Source: Bacillota bacterium (GTDB taxonomy: Bacteria; Bacillota; Clostridia; Christensenellales; CAG-138). From it: 25,046 nucleotides of DNA. The stretch is taken from assembly GCA_023395595.1 (NCBI GenBank), contig JAEWYO010000064.1, forward strand, positions 1-25,046, read 5' to 3'. Under the pieces are notes generated by a model, which was not told where the DNA came from, did no database searches, and was given only the letters and a program-made list of their open reading frames with translations. This document shows, in pieces, positions 15,552 to 24,797 of this stretch. Both the position numbers and the translations under genes were made by a program. Positions within the stretch are counted from its first letter, which is position 1, and every line of letters starts with the position of its first letter.

Positions 15552-17180
15552 TTATGCCATCCTTCCTGCTTTTCCTGCCATCTGTGGCAGAGCCTGTTGT
15601 TTTGTGAGCGCTTCCGCTTTCTCGCTCTGTTCTTTGAGCTGTTTGAGCAGTTGGTCCTTGCCCTCGAAAACCATGAGCTCCACGGCTTGCGCGGGTGTCA
15701 TCATGCCGCTTTGCAGCATCCTGAGCGCCAGCTCGTTCTGGCTCATGGCCGAGTACTTCGTCTCCTGCTGCGCCTTGACCGAGATGTAGAATTCGATCGG
15801 CAGCATCACATTCCCCGGCGCCTTTTTGACCAGTATTGCGCTTTCAAACGTGCGCTCTTTGGTCTCGCCGTTGATGGTGATGTTGACGCGCCGCGTGAAG
15901 AAGTTAAACTCTCGCTCCACTTCGATCTCAAGCCGAACGGCATCCCGGAAGCTTTCGTGCAACAGCCGCGCCATCATTCGTGCGCGCTTGTTGCTCATCT
16001 CCTGCATCGCGGCGATGGCGGAGGCGGCTGTAACGCCGCCGTTTGCTGACCCGCGCGAGAAATCGTTGGCCCCGCTCTCCTGCTTGATGCTCTCGCGGAT
16101 TCGGTCGATGTAGCCGATGATGTACGCCGGCAGCGGAGGCGTGGAGAACCACGTCACGCCGCTGAGGCTTTCGCCGCGATGCACCTCGCGGCTCCAATCG
16201 CGCAGATCCTCGGTGTCAAACCCGCTTGCTTCGGTGACGAGCAGCTTGTTGTGGCTCGCCATCAACGCGTTTTTGAGCACGATCTGGTCAAGCTTATCCG
16301 CATAGCGTTGCTGCGTTTCAAACATGTCCACGAGACCGAGACCGAGGCAGGAACCCTTTCGCACGAACATCGGCGTAATCACAAAGGGATACATCCCGTG
16401 TTCAAACAACCCGTCGGGCTTCGTGTCCCGGCTGTCGGAGAGCACCTGATTGCCCGCAATCTGCGCCATATGTACACTCGAACACTCGGTTTCCGCGTCA
16501 AATTCCCGCCACCAGTATTCCAAAAAGAGCATCGCACCGTTGCGGTCTCCGTGGAGAATGCCGTCCTCAACCGCGTCCAGCGTACCAAACGCGTCTGCCG
16601 TCAGAAACGGCACGGCTTTCGGAAAGCGCGACTGAATATACTCACGCGTCTTGAGCGAAATCTTGAATACTGCGCGGCTTTCCTGCGCGTCCGTCGCCAG
16701 CGGGTCAAAGAGAATGCATCTTGCGTCCACATGGCGGATGAATGCGCCGCCAAGACCGGCATTGAGCGCGTTGTCGTAGCCGACTTCCTGCACGCAGTAG
16801 CCGCCGACCAGCAAATCGTGCACGAGCTTGCGGTATTCTTTCACATAGCCGTCTGCATCGTGGTTTTGGCGGATGATGGCTTCGATGACATGCGCCACCT
16901 CGCCATCTTTCGGGCTTTCGGGCAAAATGACCGCCTCCGGCACTCGATCCATAAGTTCGGCTTTGATGTTCTCCACCGCACTCTGGATAATCGGGGTCAC
17001 GGGGCGCGGCTCGTTGCGGTCCGTCTGCGGCACATCGTGCCAATGATCGCCGCGATACATCCGTTCGCAGTTCTCCAGCCGCTGCCATTCGGAGACATAT
17101 GCTCCGCGAAACTCACGGAAGAGCCCATACGCCTTCTCGCAGAGTGCGCGCTCTGCTTGCCCTTGATCTGTTCCTTTCAT
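15552..17180 (-). CDS. Phage portal protein
   Basis: This 542-residue portal protein would form the ring at one capsid vertex through which terminase packages DNA. The family signature is seen in the N-terminal part (ERMYRGDHWHDVP, then TPIIQSAVENIKAELMD), in the central wing (VGGYCVQEVGYDN; IRHVDARCILFDPLA; YPFVITPMF), and in the stem/tunnel-loop region SGANDFSRGSANGGVTAASAIAAMQEMSNKRARM, which matches the portal S/G-rich channel segment. The C-terminus is helical and Gln/Lys-rich. Start supported by AAGGAGG at about 17189. It follows terL by 29 nt and precedes the scaffold by 5 nt. Length fits podovirus/siphovirus portals. Confidence 0.85.
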   Translation of the reverse strand: MKGTDQGQAERALCEKAYGLFREFRGAYVSEWQRLENCERMYRGDHWHDVPQTDRNEPRPVTPIIQSAVENIKAELMDRVPEAVILPESPKDGEVAHVIEAIIRQNHDADGYVKEYRKLVHDLLVGGYCVQEVGYDNALNAGLGGAFIRHVDARCILFDPLATDAQESRAVFKISLKTREYIQSRFPKAVPFLTADAFGTLDAVEDGILHGDRNGAMLFLEYWWREFDAETECSSVHMAQIAGNQVLSDSRDTKPDGLFEHGMYPFVITPMFVRKGSCLGLGLVDMFETQQRYADKLDQIVLKNALMASHNKLLVTEASGFDTEDLRDWSREVHRGESLSGVTWFSTPPLPAYIIGYIDRIRESIKQESGANDFSRGSANGGVTAASAIAAMQEMSNKRARMMARLLHESFRDAVRLEIEVEREFNFFTRRVNITINGETKERTFESAILVKKAPGNVMLPIEFYISVKAQQETKYSAMSQNELALRMLQSGMMTPAQAVELMVFEGKDQLLKQLKEQSEKAEALTKQQALPQMAGKAGRMA

Positions 17181-17209
17181 TATTGTTTCCTCCTTGGGGT
17201 ACTACCCGT

Positions 17210-18548
<1,339 letters not shown>

Positions 18549-18556
<8 letters not shown>

Positions 18557-18947
18557 CCCAGCCTTCCTTGTCCTCCAGCACGATGACGATCCTGCGGTCC
18601 TCCTCGTTCGGCGGCAGTTTTTCGCCGGTGCCGAGTTCTTCCAGCAGTTTCGCAGCAACGCTGTATTGGAGTTCTCCAAGCAGCGCATGCTCCACGATGT
18701 AGCGTCCAATCCGCCGGAGCGCATTGGCGTAAAGCTTGCACTCCGCACCGTCACCTCCTCTTCGCCCTTTTGTGAGGATCTCGCCCTGCGGTATGGCAAG
18801 ATGCTCACTCAGGCCTGCAAGCGTATATGGCGTTTGTCGGACGGTCACACTACCGTTTTTGAGTGTGACCCGCTCGGCGGTCGCGTCGCATGCGGCAAAA
18901 TACGCTTCCGTTTTGCTCTTGAGGTTTTTGGGTCTGGACGATTCCAT
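18549..18947 (-). CDS. terS: Terminase small subunit
   Basis: This 132-residue DNA-recognition subunit of the packaging motor starts at ATG 18947 with AAAGGAG nine nt upstream; the longer frame to 19034 has no site. Residues about 41-60 (YTLAGLSEHLAIPQGEILTK) form a helix-turn-helix typical of TerS. Residues 70-105 (KLYANALRRIGRYIVEHALLGELQYSVAAKLLEEL) are the long oligomerisation helices. A charged C-terminus (NEEDRRIVIVLEDKEGWGE) would contact TerL. Its TGA stop overlaps the terL GTG start. Upstream, 18948-19172 contains no convincing minus-strand promoter, so late transcription may have depended on a lost phage activator. Confidence 0.78.
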
Positions 18948-19146
18948 TCGATCGTGCTCCTTTCTTGCGTGGCGGCGTTTGTTTCGAGGCTCTCGTTCGC
19001 CGCCGAACTCATCGTAAGGCAGAAATAGGACCAAAAATTACGACAATTCGAGTATGGTGAATTTCTTATAATTCTGAATTTGCGTATATAAGAAAGAAGC
19101 GCCTGCTCCTTCGTGTGCGTTCGTCACGTTTGGAGGCTGGCGTTTA

Positions 19147-19155
19147 TGATATAAT
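19147..19155 (+). promoter_or_regulatory. Extended -10 promoter for the lipoprotein gene
   Basis: TGATATAAT is a perfect extended -10 (TGn plus TATAAT at 19150-19155). The -35 region (around 19127-19134) is weak, as is usual for extended -10 promoters. The predicted start is near 19162, about 68 nt before the ATG at 19230. Confidence 0.7.
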
Positions 19156-19229
19156 TAGTTTTACTTTAGAGTTTGGCAGACTTGTTTGAGTCGTTCGCCA
19201 GAATTGCATTGTCCCGAAAGGATACTACT

Positions 19230-19805
19230 ATGAAGAAGATTTTTTCTGTTGTAATTGCACTTTTACTCATCTTTGTCTTCGCTTCCTGCAAAAAAGCGGT
19301 CGATGCGCAAGCTTCGTCCCCCGCACTGGCCGAACGCACTGCAGCGCCGGAAATCACGCCGCAAGAGCAGGTTCAAATCCCTAACCCAATCGTAGAGGTA
19401 GAAGGTTCAGCCGACTTTTCCGATTTAGGGTTTATCATCACACCACATCAGCAGGCGCAGAGCGCAAGCTATAGTATCATTGGCGGAAAAGTTGCGCAGA
19501 TCAACTTCACATTGGATGACAAGACGTATACCTATCGAGGCGCCGTCACGACCGATGACATCTCCGGCGTTTATGAAACGCTTGACCCCCTGCCGCAATC
19601 GCTCGATTTGGAAGGTCCCGGCTTCAAAGTCAGCATCGTTGTGAAAACCATCGATGGCGGCGAAAAGGGTGCACTCGCCGAGTGGAGCTATGAGGATGTG
19701 AAATATACGTTCTATACCCCGGACAAGACGAATTTTGAAGACCTGACGGATGTGCTCCTGCCAATCGTCTATAACGATCTTCCGTTTGCAGCCTGCTGCG
19801 GCTGA
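19230..19805 (+). CDS. Small lipoprotein of unknown function
   Basis: This 191-residue protein has a lipoprotein signal peptide (MKK, hydrophobic core, FASC with Cys20 as the lipidated residue). An Ala/Pro/Gln-rich spacer (to about 62) is followed by a compact beta domain with strands FIITPHQQAQSASYSIIGGKVAQINFTLDDKTYTYRGAV, VSIVVKTIDG and KYTFYTPD. The function is not recognised; exported proteins with a TYTYRG-like strand occur in clostridia as small lipoproteins. The start at 19230 has GAAAGGA eight nt upstream and a signal peptide right after; the earlier frame start at 19173 lacks both. It is monocistronic, between its own promoter and the shared terminator, with no functional neighbour. 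Confidence 0.8.
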   Translation: MKKIFSVVIALLLIFVFASCKKAVDAQASSPALAERTAAPEITPQEQVQIPNPIVEVEGSADFSDLGFIITPHQQAQSASYSIIGGKVAQINFTLDDKTYTYRGAVTTDDISGVYETLDPLPQSLDLEGPGFKVSIVVKTIDGGEKGALAEWSYEDVKYTFYTPDKTNFEDLTDVLLPIVYNDLPFAACCG

Positions 19806-19850
19806 CAAACCAGCGCTCAGCGTACGACACACTCAACGCCAAAAAAACAA

Positions 19851-19884
19851 AAAAGCCCGGACGGTAACCACCGTTCGGGCTTTT
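19851..19884. terminator. Bidirectional terminator between lipoprotein and ferredoxin genes
   Basis: AAAAGCCCGGACGGT / ACCGTTCGGGCTTTT form a 15-bp stem (one G-T pair) with a tetraloop AACC. An A-run precedes it and a T-run follows, so both convergent genes can end here. Confidence 0.93.
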
Positions 19885-19896
19885 CGTTGTTCGAGC

Positions 19897-20064
19897 TTAC
19901 TCGGGCTTCGGTGCGCCAACCGGGCAAACGTCTGCGCAGTTACCGCAGTCGATGCACTTGTCGGCATCGATCACGTAGATCGCGCCTTCACTGATTGCTT
20001 CGGTGGGGCACTCGGGCGCGCAAGCGCCGCAAGCGATGCATTCGTCAGAAATTTTATATGCCAT
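19897..20064 (-). CDS. 2[4Fe-4S] ferredoxin
   Basis: This 55-residue clostridial-type ferredoxin has two CxxCxxCxxxCP motifs (Cys 9, 12, 15, 19 and 37, 40, 43, 47), which bind two low-potential [4Fe-4S] clusters. It would be a soluble electron carrier for oxidoreductases such as pyruvate:ferredoxin oxidoreductase or hydrogenase in an anaerobe. Length and pseudo-twofold symmetry fit the family exactly. The start ATG 20064 follows GGAGGA and matches the known N-terminus MAYKISDEC; an upstream in-frame ATG at 20085 is less likely. It has its own strong promoter and ends at the shared terminator, so it is a monocistronic gene. Confidence 0.96.
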   Translation of the reverse strand: MAYKISDECIACGACAPECPTEAISEGAIYVIDADKCIDCGNCADVCPVGAPKPE

Positions 20065-20096
20065 GTTCCATTCCTCCGTGTCCAAATTTCGTAAAT

Positions 20097-20124
20097 ATTA
20101 TAACACAGCGTGTGCATACGTCAA
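20097..20124 (-). promoter_or_regulatory. Strong promoter for the ferredoxin gene
   Basis: On the minus strand, TTGACG (20119-20124), a 16-nt spacer and a perfect TATAAT (20097-20102). The predicted start is near 20090, leaving a leader of about 25 nt with a ribosome site. It points to high constitutive expression. Confidence 0.85.
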
Positions 20125-20219
20125 CACAGCGGGGTGTAAAATCAGCATTGCGCTACGTTCTGTCGCAAATCGTGCGGAAAGTTCGCATGCAAGCCGCAAT
20201 TGCGGTTCGCTTTCGCGCT

Positions 20220-21557
20220 TTATGACTCCTGTTTGGGCGGGATTGTGCCTTCCGGACGCGGACGGTTTGCGCCACCGCGGCGGCGACGGTTGTGGTTGCT
20301 GCTCATCTGGCCTTCCGGTGCATTGCCCTGGCGCGGTGGTTGCCCCGGCTGCTGGCTCTGCTGACCTTGTGGCTGGCCCTGCTGCTGTGGGCGCGGTTGG
20401 TTATTCTGGCGCGGCTGTTGCCCTTCCGGCCTGCGCTGTTGCTGTGGCTGTCCCTGCGGACGCGGCTGGTTTTGCCGCGGCTGTTGGTTTGTCTGCGCTT
20501 GCGGCTGCCCTTGTTGCGGTGCGCCTTCCTGCGCGGGTGCTGCTCCATTCGGTCTGGGTGCGCCCTTGCCCCTGCCTCCGCGCCTGCGGCGCTTGTGTTC
20601 GGGGTTACGCTCCTGCGCTCCTGTGGTGTCTTCAGCAGGCTTCTGCGCCGGTTGCGGTGCGCGTTCCTGTCGCTGATAGACAGGCGCCGGTTGCGCGCTT
20701 TGCGCGGGTTGTGCCTCCTGTTGTGGTTGCGACTGCTGTGGCAGCGGTTCGCCAGGTTTTGCCAGCGAGGTATAGTGAAATTCTCGAAGATCGATGCTGC
20801 CGTCCGGGATGGTCAGGCGCACCTTTGTCTTTTCGGTGATCACGTTGTTGTCCACCACGATGCCGACGCCGTTTGGCGTGAGGATTTCGCGGTTGACGTG
20901 CGGCATGCGCCGCTTCATCTCTTCATACCCACTCTGCTCATATTGCAGGCAACACATCAGCCTGCCGCAAAGCCCACTGATCTTCGTCGGGCTGAGGGAG
21001 AGATTCTGTTCCTTTGCCATCTTGATCGAAACCGGATGGAAATCGTCCAAAAATTGTTTACAGCAGACGACTCTGCCGCAAGAACCAAGCCCACCAAGCA
21101 TCTTTGCTTCGTCACGTACACCGATTTGCCTAAGCTCAATGCGCGTGCGAAATTGGGACGCAAGGTCTTTGACCAGTTCGCGGAAATCAACCCGTTCATC
21201 TGCGGTAAAGTAGAAAACCAGCTTGCTGCCGTTGAACGAGTATTCCGCGCTGACAAGGTGCATGTCCAACTTGTGCTGTTCAATCTTTTGCTGGCATACG
21301 CGAAATGCGTCGCCTTCTTTTGCGCAATTTTGTTCGCGCATCGTCGTATCCGCATCGCTGGCAGGACGGATCACGGGCTTGAGCGGAGAAACGATTGCCG
21401 TCTCTTCCACGTCCATGGCAACCTGCGCCACTTCGCCGTATTCCTGCCCACGCGCGGTTTCAACGATCACGCCGTCCCCTTCGCGGAATTCGAATTCCAA
21501 CGGATCGAAATAATAGATGCGTCCGCTCGATTTGAATCGTACGCCAATCACTTTCAT
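20220..21557 (-). CDS. ricT: PSP1 domain protein RicT/YaaT with long Q/P/R-rich C-terminal tail
   Basis: The 445 residues split into a conserved PSP1 core (1 to about 265) and a low-complexity tail (about 270-445). The core has the pattern MKVIGVRFKSSGRIYYFDP, GDGVIVETARGQEYGEV, and two C-x4-CC motifs (Cys160/165/166 and Cys197/202/203) that fit the cluster ligands of RicT. In Bacillus subtilis RicT forms a complex with RicA and RicF that tunes RNase Y and mRNA maturation. The tail is mostly Gln, Pro, Arg and Gly with patches like PRQNQPRPQGQPQQQRRPEG, likely disordered and able to bind RNA. Start 21557 follows AAGGAG nine nt upstream. It lies 62 nt after holB, as in Bacillus gene order. Confidence 0.88.
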   Translation of the reverse strand: MKVIGVRFKSSGRIYYFDPLEFEFREGDGVIVETARGQEYGEVAQVAMDVEETAIVSPLKPVIRPASDADTTMREQNCAKEGDAFRVCQQKIEQHKLDMHLVSAEYSFNGSKLVFYFTADERVDFRELVKDLASQFRTRIELRQIGVRDEAKMLGGLGSCGRVVCCKQFLDDFHPVSIKMAKEQNLSLSPTKISGLCGRLMCCLQYEQSGYEEMKRRMPHVNREILTPNGVGIVVDNNVITEKTKVRLTIPDGSIDLREFHYTSLAKPGEPLPQQSQPQQEAQPAQSAQPAPVYQRQERAPQPAQKPAEDTTGAQERNPEHKRRRRGGRGKGAPRPNGAAPAQEGAPQQGQPQAQTNQQPRQNQPRPQGQPQQQRRPEGQQPRQNNQPRPQQQGQPQGQQSQQPGQPPRQGNAPEGQMSSNHNRRRRGGANRPRPEGTIPPKQES

Positions 21558-21619
21558 GTGTACAAACTCCTTACTGTATCCGGCGCAGTATGCGCGCGAA
21601 TCAGGTGTTACTCTTTCTC

Positions 21620-22591
21620 TCAAGCATACGCAAAAAGCCTTGCCAACACGCTGTCCAGCGTTAGATAAACGCTTGCACCTGCGGTCAACTTCTGCTGCGC
21701 ATTGCTTAACATTTCTATGATACCTTGTATCCGCGTTGTTGTAAAGTGCGACGCAATCTTGTTAATCAGGATTGACTGGTCGCTGTTGCGTGGCATTCGT
21801 AGCCCGAGCTGTTCATTCAGCGCATCCTGAAACATACTGATATATATGGTCAGAAGCGACAGCGAAAGCTGTACGTCGCCTTTCTTCTTTTTTTTACCGC
21901 CTTTTACCTTTGGTTCTTCGTCTGCGCCGTCATCCGTCTCCGACTCCGCGCCATAGCTCGTGATCAAATCCGCCGCGTCCGAAAACGGCGCATATTCAAA
22001 TATTGCGCGCGCCAGAATCCGAATTGCCTCGGCACGAAAAGCGCGCGCGTCTTCTTTGGCATATGCCCGCGCGCGGCTGAGAATCCCGTCCGAAAGTGTC
22101 GAAAAAAACAGCGCATCTTGCGTCGGCATTCCGTCCTGCAGGAGTGCTTGCGCGGTCTCCTCTATGCGTCCTGCTCCGAGTCGTTCAATCATGCAGCGGG
22201 AACGGATCGTGGGTAGCAGCCCGAATTCGTTTCCGGTTAAAATGAGCATCGTCTCACTGTGCGGCTCTTCGAGTGTTTTGAGCAGTGTGTTTTGAATCTG
22301 TGTGCTCATAAGCTGCGCATTGACGAACACAAATGCGCGCTGCCCGCCGTTAAATCCCTGCATCGCCGCAGAGGACAGCAGCGTTCGAATATCGTCTACC
22401 TTCACGGTACTTTCACCGATTTCATAATAATTCGGGCAGTTGACAAGCCGCTCCGGTGCATCTTCATCGAGGCAGAAAAGCGCGGCACATCTGCGCGCGA
22501 GCTCCCTTCTCCCGCTGCCTTCCGGCCCGGAGATCAGAATTGCGTGCGGTGCGCGGTCTTGTTGAATTGCTTCCAGAAGTCGGTTGGACAT
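21620..22591 (-). CDS. holB: DNA polymerase III delta' subunit-like clamp-loader protein
   Basis: This 323-residue AAA+ protein of the clamp loader has a Walker A-like loop GPEGSGRRE (22-30) in which the normal lysine is replaced by Arg. That fits a delta' subunit that does not hydrolyse ATP. NTLLKTLEEP (101-110) and TIRSRC (128-133, the SRC trigger motif) are clear. The zinc-binding cysteines of the tau/gamma type are not evident. A Lys-rich linker (KVKGGKKKKKG, about 226-236) precedes the C-terminal oligomerisation domain. Position before ricT repeats the Bacillus holB-yaaT pair. The start has AAGGAG close upstream (4-nt gap). Confidence 0.87.
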   Translation of the reverse strand: MSNRLLEAIQQDRAPHAILISGPEGSGRRELARRCAALFCLDEDAPERLVNCPNYYEIGESTVKVDDIRTLLSSAAMQGFNGGQRAFVFVNAQLMSTQIQNTLLKTLEEPHSETMLILTGNEFGLLPTIRSRCMIERLGAGRIEETAQALLQDGMPTQDALFFSTLSDGILSRARAYAKEDARAFRAEAIRILARAIFEYAPFSDAADLITSYGAESETDDGADEEPKVKGGKKKKKGDVQLSLSLLTIYISMFQDALNEQLGLRMPRNSDQSILINKIASHFTTTRIQGIIEMLSNAQQKLTAGASVYLTLDSVLARLFAYA

Positions 22592-22644
22592 GGTTCTCCT
22601 TGACGTTTATTCTATGATTTTTGTTCTTTTTCGGTCGCGTGTAC

Positions 22645-24072
22645 TCAGCGACAAACGACGAACACATTGCTATCGCGCACGCCAAACAGCGTACCGCCTT
22701 CGCGTTCCTGCGCTGTGAGATAGTCAATCGCCCGCCGGTCGATCACCTCTCCCGGCATCACGAGCGCAATCCCCGGCGGATAGAGCCCGATTGGCTCCGC
22801 GGCAACGTGTCCTTCTGCTTCTGCGAGCAAGATTTTCTGTGTCTTGGCAAACGTTGCTTCGCGAATACACATTCTCTGCTCGTTGGCCGAGAAGCGAATT
22901 TCCTCACCAGCGATCTTTGCCTTGCGCGACGCACGTTTGGGTATGGCGGATAACGCCTCGATCAACTGATCATACCAAATTGGTTCGTCGTTTGGCGAAG
23001 TGATCAGAACCAGCCGCCGCGCATCCGCCATCTCCAGATAGATATGCTTATCTTCGAGGATTGCCTGTGCTTCATAGCCGGTGTATCCTCGGTCTGTCAC
23101 ATCAATCACAATGCGTGTTTTGTCCCGTTCGAACACGCCGATTCCTACGGGTTCGTGAAACACTTGGAAGCCTTGTAAGGCCTCTACTTTTTGTTCCAGC
23201 GCTGCACATCGCGCAACTTGCGCCGTCCAATCCCGCCGCAGCGCCATATAGACCGACCAGTCGAGCGATGCCATCAAAACATACGAAGGGCTCGTCGTTT
23301 CGGTCATCGCAAGTGCTTTTTGCAGCTGATTCGGTGTAATCCGGCATTCGCCAAGGTGCAGGCTAGCCGCCTGTGTCAGCGCATCCATGGTCTTATGCTG
23401 GGAGTGTACATACAAGTCGGCATAGCCACTGAGCGCGCGCGGCAGGGCAGTCGAAAAAGGAAAGTGCGCGCCGTGTGCGCTATCAACGAGTAGCAACGCA
23501 TCGTGTTGATGCGCCACCTTGGCTAACCCTTCCACATCCGCACAAAAGCCATACATGTTTGGTGTGGTGATCAACGCCGCTGTGGCACCCGTTTCCTCTA
23601 GAGCCCGGTCGAGATCATCCGGCGTTACCATTCCCAGAAGTCCGCGCTGTTGGTCATACCTTGGTGAAATGTAACTGGTCTCAATGCCCCGCAGCGCCGC
23701 TCCGTTTACGGCAGATCGGTGGCAATCCCGTGCCAGAAGCAGCTTGTCCGCCTCGTCCAGCGCGAGTATCATTGCCTGGAGAGCGTTTGTTCCGCCATTG
23801 ACTACAAAGAAAGAAGCCTTCGCGCCATAAACTTGTGCCATGCACGCTTGAGCAGAAGCAATCGCACCAGTTGGTGCATGCAGATTGTCAGTGTTGCTTA
23901 GTTCGGTCACATCCCAAAGTTGCAGCTCATCCCGCCAAAATCCGGCAAGTCCGCGTCCTTTGTGCCCGGGCATGTGAAATCGCGCGGGGTTCTCGCGTTC
24001 ATACGCGCCCAGCGCTTCCTGCAATGTTTGTTTTTGGGTCCTAGACTGCTTTTCCATCGGTTGGTTTATCAT
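22645..24072 (-). CDS. Orn/Lys/Arg-type PLP-dependent decarboxylase (YaaO/SpeA-like)
   Basis: This 475-residue fold-I PLP enzyme belongs to the bacterial Orn/Lys/Arg decarboxylase family of the short type. Motifs are FHMPGHKGR (32-40), DVTELSNTDNLHAPTG (54-69), DSAHGAH (197-203, the PLP-nitrogen Asp) and SQHKTMDALTQ (224-234, with Lys227 as the Schiff-base lysine). C-terminal LYPPGIALVMPGE closes the family pattern. It likely makes agmatine, cadaverine or putrescine; the substrate cannot be told from sequence by eye. It is the leading gene of the unit with holB and ricT, as yaaO leads the Bacillus region, though tmk is absent here. The start is chosen as the first ATG; its ribosome site is weak. 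Confidence 0.88.
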   Translation of the reverse strand: MINQPMEKQSRTQKQTLQEALGAYERENPARFHMPGHKGRGLAGFWRDELQLWDVTELSNTDNLHAPTGAIASAQACMAQVYGAKASFFVVNGGTNALQAMILALDEADKLLLARDCHRSAVNGAALRGIETSYISPRYDQQRGLLGMVTPDDLDRALEETGATAALITTPNMYGFCADVEGLAKVAHQHDALLLVDSAHGAHFPFSTALPRALSGYADLYVHSQHKTMDALTQAASLHLGECRITPNQLQKALAMTETTSPSYVLMASLDWSVYMALRRDWTAQVARCAALEQKVEALQGFQVFHEPVGIGVFERDKTRIVIDVTDRGYTGYEAQAILEDKHIYLEMADARRLVLITSPNDEPIWYDQLIEALSAIPKRASRKAKIAGEEIRFSANEQRMCIREATFAKTQKILLAEAEGHVAAEPIGLYPPGIALVMPGEVIDRRAIDYLTAQEREGGTLFGVRDSNVFVVCR

Positions 24073-24081
24073 TCTTTCTGC

Positions 24082-24097
24082 GCGGCAACGTTGCCGC
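24082..24097. promoter_or_regulatory. Perfect 16-bp palindrome in the decarboxylase leader
   Basis: GCGGCAAC GTTGCCGC is fully self-complementary with a central CpG, as in LacI/GalR-family operators. It lies between the -10 box (24106-24111) and the start codon at 24072, directly after the predicted transcription start near 24099. A bound protein there would block elongation or initiation. The regulator is not in the window. Confidence 0.5.
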
Positions 24098-24105
24098 TTT
24101 GGCAG

Positions 24106-24114
24106 ATTATATCA
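24106..24114 (-). promoter_or_regulatory. Extended -10 promoter for decarboxylase-holB-ricT
   Basis: On the minus strand TGATATAAT is a perfect extended -10. Its TGA is also the stop codon of the upstream PH-like gene (24112-24114). The -35 is poor. The start would be near 24099, giving a leader of about 27 nt that contains the palindrome. Confidence 0.65.
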
Positions 24115-24639
24115 TGTTTTATACACAGAAAGTTTCTGCATTTGCTGCGTGAGCATATTCAGAAACGAATCGCTTGCGCTGATTCGATATGCCGTCTCAG
24201 CCCCATCCACCGTCGCGTAAATCCATGTCGCATTTTTACTTGGCGGCAATGAAGCGTCAATCTTTTTCCTTCGAAAATTCACTTCTTGTGTTTGCTGTGA
24301 TAGTTGCGAAATATCGCTGATCATCATCACTGCGATCGTCTTTTCCCTGCTGCCTCCAATTTGCTCAATGGCAAATTGCTCGTCAGTGAGCGTATATCGA
24401 TAACAAATGTAATGTCTCCCATAAAGAAGCAAACCGCAAATCGCGATCAGTCCGTATAAAATCGGCTGTGTGATAAAGCGCGGTATCTCCCAGCGCTCGT
24501 AGGCCAGATTGCCGATGCAGATGCATCCGATCATCACCACGATCAGACCAAGATACACCGCTCCGGCGGAGCGAATCACCCTCCGTTTCGGCACGGCAGT
24601 CTCAATGGCAAGGAGGTTGATCACTGTACGCTCTTCCAT
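24112..24639 (-). CDS. Small two-TM membrane protein with PH-like domain
   Basis: This 175-residue protein has a cytoplasmic N-terminus, TM1 at about 24-44, TM2 at about 58-74, then a cytoplasmic beta domain. The domain reads YRYTLTDEQFAIEQIGG, EKTIAVMMISDISQLSQ, ATWIYATVDGAETAYRISAS, and a final helix with LNMLTQQMQKL. This is the layout of bacterial PH-like domains (YdbS/YdbT type) and suggests an envelope-linked adaptor role. The start 24639 is inferred because a consensus promoter lies only 6 nt upstream; the earlier in-frame ATG at 24702 precedes that promoter and lacks a ribosome site. No Shine-Dalgarno is seen, so translation appears leaderless. Family call is tentative. Confidence 0.7.
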   Translation of the reverse strand: MEERTVINLLAIETAVPKRRVIRSAGAVYLGLIVVMIGCICIGNLAYERWEIPRFITQPILYGLIAICGLLLYGRHYICYRYTLTDEQFAIEQIGGSREKTIAVMMISDISQLSQQTQEVNFRRKKIDASLPPSKNATWIYATVDGAETAYRISASDSFLNMLTQQMQKLSVYKT

Positions 24640-24645
24640 GTGAAT

Positions 24646-24674
24646 ATTATAGTAAGCGAACTTCAAAACGTCAA
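24646..24674 (-). promoter_or_regulatory. Consensus promoter predicting a leaderless mRNA
   Basis: On the minus strand, TTGACG (24669-24674), a 17-nt spacer and a perfect TATAAT (24646-24651). The ATG at 24639 starts 7 nt after the last base of the -10, where transcription normally begins. Confidence 0.8.
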
Positions 24675-24755
24675 TCAAAGACGAGTATTTCGAAGATAAC
24701 ATGCGAATTCGTTGTATATTTTATCATAATCGCCGCTCATCGCCCGCAGTGTTGA

Positions 24756-24784
24756 TTGCAAGTGGCCTCAAATTCGTGTAGAAT
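24756..24784 (+). promoter_or_regulatory. Candidate promoter for the tRNA gene
   Basis: TTGCAA (24756-24761), a 17-nt spacer and TAGAAT (24779-24784) precede the tRNA-like gene at 24798. Both boxes are imperfect, but spacing and position fit. Confidence 0.55.
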
Positions 24785-24797
24785 CTCCGAGTAACGT

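Noticed and set aside
18948..19172. Promoter or attachment site ahead of terS
   Set aside because: A+T-rich with TATAAG and CATACT, but no matching -35 at 16-18 nt; no direct repeat shared with the other end of the cassette was found by eye.
20194..20205. CCGCAATTGCGG palindrome after ricT
   Set aside because: Perfect but loopless and without a U-tract; no role can be supported beyond chance.
20292..21668. 458-residue plus-strand open frame opposite ricT
   Set aside because: Ala/Leu/Arg-rich shadow of the Q/P/R-rich ricT tail and core; no promoter or ribosome site.
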